Assembly: GCA_941918925.1 (NCBI GenBank)
Contig: OW799233.1
Location: 59,894,841 to 59,958,840, forward strand
Length of the DNA stretch: 64,000 nucleotides
Direction: 5' to 3'
From: Phyto melanocephala
Taxonomy: Eukaryota > Arthropoda > Insecta > Diptera > Rhinophoridae
Part shown: positions 10,444 to 19,395 of the stretch, in pieces
Layout: each line of letters begins with the position of its first letter
How positions within the stretch are numbered: position 1 is the first letter of the stretch
Notes under the pieces: generated by a model
What the model saw: only the letters and a program-made list of their open reading frames with translations
Told to the model about the DNA's origin: nothing
Database searches by the model: none
Program-made: the position numbers and the translations under genes

Positions 10444-11737
10444 CCGGTTGTGTGTGTTGCCTTAATTAACTTTTATAATCCTTAATAATTACGTTTCTGC
10501 GATTCCTACGGGACGATAATTATATAAAACAAATGAAATAAAAAAGAAGACCCCCGTGCTCCGACAACCGGTATTCCTGGACAATTAACCTAAAATAACC
10601 ATTGTCAGAAGGTTACCGGCTTGGAAGTGTTCGTTCCGTGCCACGAGTAAGCCATTGCAAAGGGAAAAAAGAGAGTGAAAATATAAAGGCCAAAAGGGAA
10701 TAACACGGAAACCTCCGCACTGGATAATCGTAATCCTGAGCTGTTGAAGGCAAAAAGGATGATAACTAAAGTAATATTCTAAGTAAAAATTTTTTTTTTA
10801 TGATAAAAGGAGACGCAGAATAATCGGGCCGACAACATACGGCTAAGACTCACTAGAGTAAGAAAAGAAAAAAAAGAGAAAAAAAGAGAAAAAGAAAAAA
10901 AAAAGAAAGAAAGAAAACAAAAAATTTTAAGAATAAAAAAATTGGAAAATAGAAATTTTTTTTTTTGTGTTTTAAAAAAAAAAAAAAGAAGAAGAAAAAA
11001 TATGAATATTGAGATAGAACCAAAGGAAAAAAAGTAATTAATATTAAAATAAATCGAGAACAGGGATTTTAAGAATAAAAAAAATGGAAAATAGAAAAAA
11101 TTTTTTTGTTTTAAAAAAAAAAAAAGAAAAAATAGAGAAAGAGGAAAAAATATAAATATTGAGATAGAACCAAAGGAAAAAAAGGAATTAATATTAAAAT
11201 GAATCAAAGAGGAAGAATATATAAAGATAAGAAATGAGAGAAATATATGCCCCTATTGCGGTTCTCCACTTTTGTAACAGTTTGGTCGTCTTTGGCAAAT
11301 TGACATTGCCATTCTCAACTCAACTTACAGTTGACTATTCAGTTGTGTATCTATTTTTTCGTGGCATTACCGTTTTCAACTTTTAAAAAATTTGGTCGAC
11401 AAAAACGTTGAAACGTTGTGAAACTCAACTAATAACAGTTGAGTATCACAATACCTAAAATGAGTTTGGTTGTGCATATGTAAGTTGGGTTGACTCTCAC
11501 ACAACCAAACTGAGTTGAGTGGAGAACCATAATAGGGGTAATAGAAAAAAAGGAAAGAAACAAAAAAAAGGGAAGATTTCCCAATAAAAATTTTTTTTGT
11601 GAAAAGTGCAAGTGGAAAACGGAATCCTTGAGTGCTAACTTATTGTGAACATAAATTAATCGGCATATACCCAGGTAAGTGAAATCTTTTTCCCTCTGGC
11701 TGTATATATAAGTAGATAGGAAGGGAAGTAGTATATA
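10444..11737 (+). other. A-rich untranslated leader of the errantivirus
   Basis: Purine-rich sequence with long A and GAAA runs and an approximately 160-bp imperfect repeat (around 10920-11030 and 11060-11210). It holds a small TIR element at 11250-11538. AGGTAAGT near 11673-11680 has the form of the splice donor expected for the spliced env message. Confidence 0.6.
11250..11538. mobile_element. 289-bp MITE inside the proviral leader
   Basis: The left end CCCCTATTGCGGTTCTCCACT is mirrored by the right end (inverse of CCCCTATTATGGTTCTCCACT). Inner motifs with ACTCAACT and AGTTGAGT are also inverted. A target duplication is not clear. It must have inserted into this provirus or its immediate ancestor. 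Confidence 0.7.
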
Positions 11738-12427
11738 ATGGAGGAAATGAGGGTGAATTTGGCTAACCTGACAGGAGCTGTCAACATGCTCGTTAGTCAG
11801 TTGAGGGGTATAGAGGATAGGCTTAGGAAGATTGAGGGAACTAACGGTCAGGAGCGATTAGGTGAACTTAGTCGTAGGCTAGAGGCACTGGACAATCTTC
11901 GAAACTATCTGTATAGCACAAAAAAGATAAAAATCTACACAGACCATCAACCTCTTACCTATGCCTTAGGTAACAGGAATTTCAATGTCAAGTTGAAGAG
12001 ATGGAAAGCGCGCATTGAGGAGTATAATCACGAATTGTTCTATAAACCTGGTAGAACGAATTCGGTGGCAGATGCTCTCTCTAGACTGCAATCGTCCACA
12101 GAAACAGCTAGCGAACGCGGAACGGAAGGTACAAGAACTGCATCAGAAGGAAAACCTTCAGATGACAGCGCATCAACTAGTGAAACCATGCACAGTGCCG
12201 ATCAGGATTCGTCAAATCTCATCCCACACGTAGAAGCACCCATAAACGTCTTCAAAAATCAGATAGTAATCAGGAATGGAAATTATCTGGAATCATATGA
12301 AACCCCACATAAGAGGGTTGCAAGACATTATGTTTCACTTCCCAGTTGGGACGAAGAAAAAATAACAGAAATTCTTAAAACAAAATTAAACCCAAATGTA
12401 ATCAACGGAATAAAAATTCCTGAATGA
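11738..12427 (+). pseudogene. Gag start fused to RNase H end of pol
   Basis: The frame starts at an ATG with a coiled-coil-like gag N-terminus (about 55 residues). It then passes without a break into the end of the reverse transcriptase/RNase H region: the YTDHQPLTYAL motif, the KRWKARIEEYNHE motif and the GRTNSVADALSRL motif. Most of gag, the protease and the reverse transcriptase are gone, by a deletion that kept the frame. A single TGA at 12425-12427 stops the frame; the same frame continues into the integrase at 12500-13492. Confidence 0.85.
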
Positions 12428-12499
12428 TATCTTAATCTCCTCCAGAATCTCTATGTTAACCATTTTTCTAATTACAAGATAAGGATCACACAAAAAGAA

Positions 12500-13492
12500 G
12501 TGGAAAACGTCACCTCGCCTGAAGTAAGGTTCCGTATAATTGAGAAAGAACATCGAAGAGCTCATCGAAATGCCAAGGAGAACAAGAGCCAACTACTTGA
12601 GAAATACTACTTCCCCTGTATGTATGCCGAAATTAAAAAATACGTCGCCAATTGTGAAACCTGCCACACCAATAAATATGATAGAAACCCATCTAAGCCC
12701 CAACACCAAGAAACACCTATACCGAAATTGCCTTGCGAAATATTGCATATGGATATTATGGAAATCCAAGATCGAAAGTTTATTTCTGTAATTGACAAAT
12801 TCTCTAAATTTTCAAAATTCTTCCATGTCAGTGACCGATCATTACTTAATATTAGGGAAAAACTTGTTAAGATACTTCATTATTTTACCATCCCAAAAAT
12901 ACTTGTCACTGACAATGAGAGAAGCTTCATAAGTCCCCTGATAGCTAACTTCATCCGTAGCCTAGGAATAAAACTATATTTGACGCCATCACAGCGAAGT
13001 GAGGTCAACGGAGAAGTGGAAAGACTTCATTCCACTATAATAGAAATATACTGTTGCCTAAAGATGGAAAAACCTGAGCTGAGTGTACGCGAACTGATAT
13101 ATGTTTCGGTTGATAGGTATAATAATACGATACACTCAGTCACCGGAAAAAGACCAAGCGACATATTTTTCAATTGCATTCATACATCTGACTATGATAG
13201 CTTACTGACAGCGCGCTCGAAAATTAATAAGGATCTTAGGGGTCTAATCAGGAAAAATGTCATTGAAAGAAATAAGAGAAATGATAGGCGCAGGAATTCC
13301 CCTAGAAAATATAAAAAGGGGGATGTCGTGTTCGTAGTTAATAAAAGGATTAAGGGAAAAAGCAAACCACTATATAAAAGGAAATTAGTAGAAAAGGATG
13401 ATAGGGTTACATTGTTAACGGCCAGCGGGAGAAGAATTCACAAGGCACATATAAAAAATATTAAATTTGTGACACCACAAAAAAAGCACTAA
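12500..13492 (+). pseudogene. Integrase of the errantivirus pol
   Basis: 330 codons in the same frame as the preceding segment, separated only by the TGA at 12425. It has an HHCC zinc-binding N-terminus (HRRAH and CETCH) and a catalytic core with Asp in LHMDIME, Asp in VTDNERSF and Glu in NGEVERLHS. A basic C-terminal domain follows. The domain itself looks complete. With reverse transcriptase deleted upstream, the provirus cannot replicate alone. Confidence 0.88.
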
Positions 13493-14047
13493 GTATTTGA
13501 TCGTTTCCACTTGCTCAATTACTAGAAAGGAGATTAGAAGTAAGAAATATATACCGAAAAGCCATTAAACCCCTAACAATAATCTTATAAAAATGATAAC
13601 ACACAATTGGATATAACGCAATATAGAGAACATCATGACCGGTTCAGCAATCTTTGGGCTATGCGCCGATTCTGTGCCATGACGAATTGCGTCAAGGCTT
13701 ACAGACGCGATGGCGGCACAGCATAGGAACATTAGTCCAGTGTTCCGAGTGAACCATTAGATTGAACGCAACCTGGCGGATGCAGAATTATAAAAAAAAA
13801 GAAAATCAAAAATTAATGAACTAATAACCTAATAAATAATAGAAAAGGGTAGGCTAAAAAGAAAATAGAATAAAAAAGGCGGTTAATCCGCAAATGAAAA
13901 ATTATTGTTACAAAAAAGAAATAATACAAATTATCGCTATTAAGAGAAAGATAAGTCATTACTGATATGAAAACAAATAACTAAAAAATATTGCTACTAA
14001 CACTATTATAATAAATATAAATTTTTTTCCTTTGTCACATGTAAAGA
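13493..14047 (+). other. Spacer between pol and env in the provirus
   Basis: AT-rich non-coding stretch. A GC-richer island at 13630-13790 stands out (TTCTGTGCCATGACGAATTG, GGCGGCACAG), but I could not place it. Confidence 0.45.
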
Positions 14048-15613
14048 TTGACTAAACCTAGAATACAAATAATTAATTTTCCTAACACCCTTAGAATAGC
14101 ATTAGCGCTAAGCGCCTCTGGGTCCAAGACCTACCGGTACGATACACCAATTGTCACTCTAAAACTCGGCAACGCATGGATTGTTAATGGCAACTTTAAG
14201 CTGGTACACGTTATTGAACTTGACGAGTATGCAACCGCGGCCAACAATATTTCGGCCGCGATCCACAACCTTGTGCCCCCAGGTGAAGCCAAAGAAACAG
14301 TGCAACATTACATGACACAAATTAAGTAACATTTAGATGAACTAAGAAGCCCCAAGATACGATCACCTCGATCAATCGACTGGATCGGTTCAGCCTGGAA
14401 ATGGGTTGCTGGAAACCCAGATGCAGTTGACTGGAGCATGATTGTCAAGAGCCAAGAGGAAGTAATCACTAATAACAACGAACAATATAAGGTGAATAGG
14501 GAACTCCAACGTGCTATGAATGAGTTGGTAAAGAAAGCGAACAACGTAATAAACAGATTGAATAATATATGTAACTAGTGGGAGAGAAGCTAACCAAATA
14601 CAACAGAATGCTATAAACCACGTAATGATCCTGAAGGATGAGGTAGACGAGATTATTAGAGCATGTCAAATGGCGAAGTGTGGCATAATCAACACAAACT
14701 TATTGAATCAAGCCGAAGTCAACAGGCTCATCGATGAGCTAGAAACACTACCATATGGCAATGCAGTAGAGGCCATAGGTACGGTACTCCATCCGTATAT
14801 ACGAATGGATCATTACTCTTGTATATTTTATCAATGCCAAAGCTAAAAAAGGAAGTTTACAACCTACTCATAACAAAAGCTGCTATTTTCAACGAGAGAC
14901 AAATCGACCTAAACTTTGACAAGGTGCCGATTAATGAACGCGAAACTTTTGCGGTAACCAAGAGCTGTCTTTCCATAAACAACTCGACGATTTGCCAAGG
15001 GTCATCCCTAACATTACTAGCAGAAGATAGTTGCGTTCCGCGAATTCTAAAGGGCGGAGCGGCAAAATGCAGATACCGCATAAATAAGGAGGCTATAGTC
15101 GACGCAATAACTGATGACACAATCTATCTGATAAATTTTCACGGGTCTGTCGAGCATGATGGTCAAGTTGACCACTTAAACGGTACATACATCCTCCAAC
15201 TTTTCAACGAAACTATATTGGTCGATAACCAAATATACACAAGTACTTCTCTGAGGAAAACGCAGGCATTACCTCCAGTGCTATCTAATATAACTTCAAG
15301 GGACTTGTCGGTCGACATAGAGTACGTTCACGAAATCAGCCTAAGCAATACGGACCGTCTGAAACATCTCACAACTGCACTTAAAAGCACTATCGGCATA
15401 AACTTGGGGACAGCATCTTTAATAGGACTTTGTGTTGGAATTCTGTGGTACCAATTCACCAAGAAATTAAATCTTCCTACGGTCATGATATCGCCTACCT
15501 TACCATCATCCTCTAATCTATCGGTCATCGGACGCAGACATTTAAGGAGGGAGGAGTTAGAAATACCGACTTTGCCGAGTAGGCACAAATTTATTCACAT
15601 GCTTGATACTTGA
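14048..15613 (+). pseudogene. Errantivirus env, broken
   Basis: An env-like protein of the gypsy class is spread over two frames. The first segment (14048-14329) ends at an in-frame TAA. The same frame resumes and includes a cleavage-site-like basic stretch followed by SIDWIGSAWKWVAG. A small insertion near 14570 shifts the frame, a second shift lies near 14815-14840, and the last segment runs to 15613. It ends with a hydrophobic anchor (LGTASLIGLCVGILWYQF) and a cytoplasmic tail that crosses into the right LTR. The gene is dead. I describe the breaks only and give no repaired protein. Confidence 0.85.
15544..15554 (+). promoter_or_regulatory. Polypurine tract
   Basis: AAGGAGGGAGG immediately before the right LTR, the usual plus-strand primer of LTR elements. 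Confidence 0.8.
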
Positions 15614-16078
15614 TACTTCTCAAGTGTCACCCGTGAAACTGCATTAATAGCAGTTCCCATCAAATTGCTGTGTCGGCACACACATCATGTGCAACGTGTT
15701 CTGCGGACAAGCTCCGGTTTGCTGCTTTTGGCCAGCGCGTGTTGGAGTTAGTCTTAGTCGTGTGTCGGAGTTGATAAGTTTAGAAATTAATTTTGAATTG
15801 TTAAATAAAATAATGATTAAGGAATAATTTTGAATTTGTTGAATTGAATTAAATCGAGTGAATTACTAAGTGAAATAATAATTAATGAATAATTAAATTA
15901 TGATTGAAAGAAATATTAAATAAATTAATAATTAGTGAATAATTAAATTTTAATTAAAAAGAAATATTAAATAAATTAATTGTAAACAAATATAAATCAT
16001 TTGTGGTTTGATTGAGCGCAGTCGGAGCGCTCTAAAAAATTATATTTTTTGGATTTCATTTCGCGAAAAAACTTAACT
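15555..16078 (+). repeat. Right LTR
   Basis: 524 bp, starts AGTTAGAAATACC and ends CTTAACT, then the TACA target duplication. It lacks about 32 bp present in the left LTR. The env stop codon lies inside it. Confidence 0.9.
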
Positions 16079-16082
16079 TACA

Positions 16083-16514
16083 CATACTTTTGTTTACATC
16101 ATCAGATTTTCCATTCATCATATAACGGTATCGCTTAACTTCACTTAAGCTGTAAAAATGTTAACCTTCAAAAAATAAATTATTTTCAAACAACTCATGT
16201 ATTTTTTGTGAAATGCGATTGTTGTATACAGTTATCTTAAATGAATGTAAGTTCTTACGACGAAATGTTTTTCAATGAAAGAAACGAAAAACAAATATTT
16301 CAGAACAGCTTCTGCAGACACAAGCTGTTTTAATCACGCGATGCTAAAAATTAACAGCAAAGATAAAATTACAACAGAACAGCAACAAGTACTGGCAGCT
16401 AGGATCGTACCAATTGCGACAAGCGTTTGTAGCAGGATTATTTAAAATTCATTCCACTAAAACTATACGGAAAGATAAAAGTGAAACTAATCCAAAGAAA
16501 CGGATGAATACATA
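16083..16514. other. Flank before the transposase pseudogene
   Basis: AT-rich sequence right of the provirus. Some may be the 5' part of the DUF7869-type element, but I see no clear motif. Confidence 0.35.
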
Positions 16515-17945
16515 AAAATATTATTTGGAAATACACGGTCAAAGAGTTTTGGTGTGTCAGAAATGTTTTAAAGGGACTTTATGCGAAAGCGATCAGTTTT
16601 TGAAAACTGTAGCAAAAAAAAAAAAATTGAGGGACATGGTGCTTTTACCGATCAACGTGGAAAACACCGAAATCAAAAAAAACTTCCAGCTTCAAAGGAA
16701 ATAGAAGTGATTGAGTTTATAAATTCTTTCCCTTCGTATGAATCGCACTATACTCGACGTGACACATCCAAGAAATATTTGCCCGGCGATTTGTATGTTG
16801 CTGTGCTTCACAGACTTTATTGCGAAAACTATGATCACTCTATATCAATTTCCAAATTTTCTCAGATTTTTCACACATTGAATTTAAAATTCAAAAAACC
16901 AAAACTAGACACTTGTCACAAATGTGACATGTTGAATTTAAAAATTAAATTTGCAGAAGCAGAATCACTTGATGTCCTAAAAACTGAACAAGCAGATCAC
17001 CAAGCGAAACAAGCTTTTGAATCAAAACGAAATGATAAGCAAAAGGCAAGTGCTGATAAAAATCTAAAAGTATTTTTCTTTGATTTGCAACAATGTCTTC
17101 CTACTCCATGTTTACGGTCGTCAGTATCATTTTATAAAAGGCCATTGTGGACTTTCAATCTAACTGTACATGACTGCTCAACAAATGAACCATTCTGCTA
17201 TATGTGGCACGAAGCTTTGGCTAAACGTGGTGGTAACGACATAGCGTCATGTTTCTTTCAACATTTACAAAGCCTACCATTCTCTGTCAACCATGTAATT
17301 TTTTATAGTGACTGCTGCCCTGGCCAGAATAAAAATTCTTTTGTTGCAACAATGTTTGCCATATTCATGCAATTATTCCCCACAACAGGATCAATAAGTA
17401 TAATTGATCATAAGTTTATGGTTCCTGGCCACACACATTTGGAGTGTGATTGTGATCATGCTCTGATCGAAAAAAAAATAAATAACATCAGTACAAATTC
17501 ACCACCCTCGGGAATGGTATCAATTTATTAAGACTTTTGGAGTAAAAAGAAAATTTTGTGTGATTGAAATGAATAGAAACCAATTTTTTGATTTTGCGAG
17601 TGCTGCTAAGGAATTATTTTTATGGAAAAAGGTGGATGACGATGGGCAGAAATACAGTTGGGCAGATATAAAATGGTTACGATTTACTAAAGAATTTGGA
17701 GCCGTTTTCTTTAAAAGTTCCTTAGATGAAAATGAGCCTTTTAGAAGAATTAATTTAAGAAAGAGGTATAAGCTCAATTAAAAAAAAATAATTTAAAACA
17801 ATGCTATTTTACACTACGTGAAATTAATCAAAAGAAAAAACAAGATTTAATTGACATGTTGCCACTTATTGATGAAATTTATAAAGACTTTTATTTAAAC
17901 TTACATACTGCAGACATGCTAGACTTTCACCCGGACTTAACCTAA
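16515..17945 (+). pseudogene. DUF7869-type DDE transposase relic
   Basis: The main frame (16581-17531, 316 codons) carries the hallmarks of a transposon protein common in insects: a DTCHKCD cysteine knuckle, FFFDLQQCLP (first Asp), the EALAKRGGNDIASC box, FYSDCCPGQNKN (second Asp) and HTHLECDCDHALIEK (acidic box). Upstream, another frame (QRVLVCQKCFKGTLC, about 16536-16580) continues the protein; the frame changes at a run of A near 16612-16624. Downstream, the protein resumes at 17560-17781 (KWLRFTKEFG) and again near 17850-17940 (DMLPLIDEIYKDFY). At least three breaks make it inactive. TIRs were not found. The family assignment is from memory of the motif set. Confidence 0.7.
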
Positions 17946-18345
17946 GCTGATGAGATTTTTGAATAAATAAAAAATTTCATATTCAACAGTATTATCATCA
18001 TTCTGTAACTGAGCACTGCTGCTGTTGTCATATTTTCTGCTCTGAAAGAAATAAACAAAATTTATATACTTCAACTATTGTGTTTAATCTGTGAACTGTT
18101 TTAAAATGTACGTAAACTTGTTTTTTACTTGTGCATTATAAATTTGATGTGTGAAGTTACTAATTATACCTTGATTTTGAACTTTTATTTTCTATTTCGT
18201 CGATTGTGTTTTTGATAATTTTAATTAAAATACTTTACGAACTTTTTACAAGTGTGGTAATCAGCTGTTTAAATTGATATAATTAAATACAACTGTTTAA
18301 AATCACTGCTGTTATAAATAATACAAATTATAACTGGTTTGTGAA
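17946..18345. other. Spacer and probable 5' UTR of the LINE
   Basis: AT-rich. AATAAA near 17963 may be the end of the transposase element. The LINE start is somewhere in 18200-18345 but cannot be fixed. Confidence 0.35.
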
Positions 18346-18459
18346 TTGGATTGGAAAAGTAATATCTGTACCTTAACGCCATCTACTTCTGAATTTGTAA
18401 TTTTTATCCCAGCAAATAAATTTTTGACATACGTTACTAAATTTGAATCTTCAATAATT

Positions 18460-19395
18460 ATGGATTGTTTTAATGTTAACTGCAATATTACCAGTAGTGA
18501 TAGAATGATATCATGTTGGATATGCTCGTGTAATTACCATTTGAAATGTACTGCACTCAAAGCACGTGACGCTGATGCACTTGGTGATCCTGTGAAATCT
18601 CTCCAATGGACCTGTAGAAATTGCAAACAAATTAATATTGAGTTTTATAAATTTGTTAAAAGTTATAAAGATGATTTTGATAAACTTAACAAAAACTTTC
18701 TAGCTGTTCAGACTGAACTTTCAAAATTTGGCGAATTGTTTTCAAAATTTTCGAACCTTGATAAATATGTTAACTCACCAAAAGTATCGTCCCCGAAGAG
18801 AAAGAAAATGTCTATCAGGTCTCCTGTTAGACCAGTAATGGCTAACTCCTCTGGTCCAGAATTGAGTACTGATAATGACATTAATATTACATCTGTACCA
18901 AACTTGGCTATGAATGTTATCCCTCCACTGGGTAATAAACCTATATCTGATACTGATACTGGATCTACTAGATCTAAGAATACTGCTGATCTTAGTCCTT
19001 TTCCATCGGGTTCTGGTGTGGTACCTAATGCTGCCATTTTTTCTGTTCCTAAGCCATTAATTGTTGTGCCTCCAAAACGTACATTATTTATTTCCCGTTT
19101 GGCAAGCGATACAACTGTTGAAGACATTGACTATTACATTAAAACAAAACTCGGTCCTAATGTTGAGGTAGTTATAAACAAATTTTCGTACTCTCAACCC
19201 AGAAGTATAACTTCATTTAAAATTGCTGTTGCTGCTTGTGTTTTTGATCAGATTGTTGATTCCTGTTTTTGGCCTGCTAATATCATTGTTCGTGAATACA
19301 TCTACAAAGATAATCCAAAATCAACAAATATTGCTCGTTTGCCACCTACAAATTCAGTTACTTCAAAAAACTTATTGAATCAAAGAATCGTTTAA
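18460..19395 (+). CDS. LINE ORF1, PHD-finger nucleic-acid-binding protein
   Basis: The frame is open from 18346, but the ATG at 18460 is the better start because the zinc finger begins at once (MDCFNVNC, then CWICSCNYHLKC and WTCRNC, a C4HC3-like pattern). A coiled-coil-like stretch follows (KSYKDDFDKLNKNF region), then a Ser/Pro-rich linker, and a C-terminal part with RTLFISRL and KTKLGPNVEVVI that looks like an RRM-type fold. About 311 residues. It ends at 19395, overlapping the ORF2 frame. ORF1 proteins of this class bind the LINE RNA. The last codons contain a -1 slippery heptamer. Confidence 0.8.
   Translation: MDCFNVNCNITSSDRMISCWICSCNYHLKCTALKARDADALGDPVKSLQWTCRNCKQINIEFYKFVKSYKDDFDKLNKNFLAVQTELSKFGELFSKFSNLDKYVNSPKVSSPKRKKMSIRSPVRPVMANSSGPELSTDNDINITSVPNLAMNVIPPLGNKPISDTDTGSTRSKNTADLSPFPSGSGVVPNAAIFSVPKPLIVVPPKRTLFISRLASDTTVEDIDYYIKTKLGPNVEVVINKFSYSQPRSITSFKIAVAACVFDQIVDSCFWPANIIVREYIYKDNPKSTNIARLPPTNSVTSKNLLNQRIV
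19365..19371 (+). promoter_or_regulatory. Candidate -1 frameshift site A AAA AAC
   Basis: AAAAAAC lies in ORF1 with the codon phase A-AAA-AAC, the canonical heptamer for tandem slippage. A -1 slip leads straight into ORF2, whose frame is open from 19314. The ORF1 stop follows 22 nt later. ORF2 has no ATG before 19770, well inside the endonuclease domain. A downstream stimulatory fold was not modelled. Confidence 0.6.

Larger units (their letters stand above)
9871..16078 (+). mobile_element. Errantivirus (gypsy-type endogenous retrovirus), deleted provirus
   Basis: Two LTRs (556 and 524 bp) begin AGTTAG and end TTAACT. They are flanked by the 4-bp duplication TACA (9867-9870 and 16079-16082). 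A tRNA-Lys-type primer-binding site follows the left LTR, and a polypurine tract precedes the right one. The inside is 5.1 kb, short for an errantivirus. A gag start is fused to the RNase H end of pol, the integrase follows after one nonsense codon, and env is broken by a stop and two frame changes. The copy is defective. Confidence 0.92.

Noticed and set aside
10779..11207. A 142-codon Phe-rich minus-strand frame
   Set aside because: It is the complement of the A-rich proviral leader; low complexity only.
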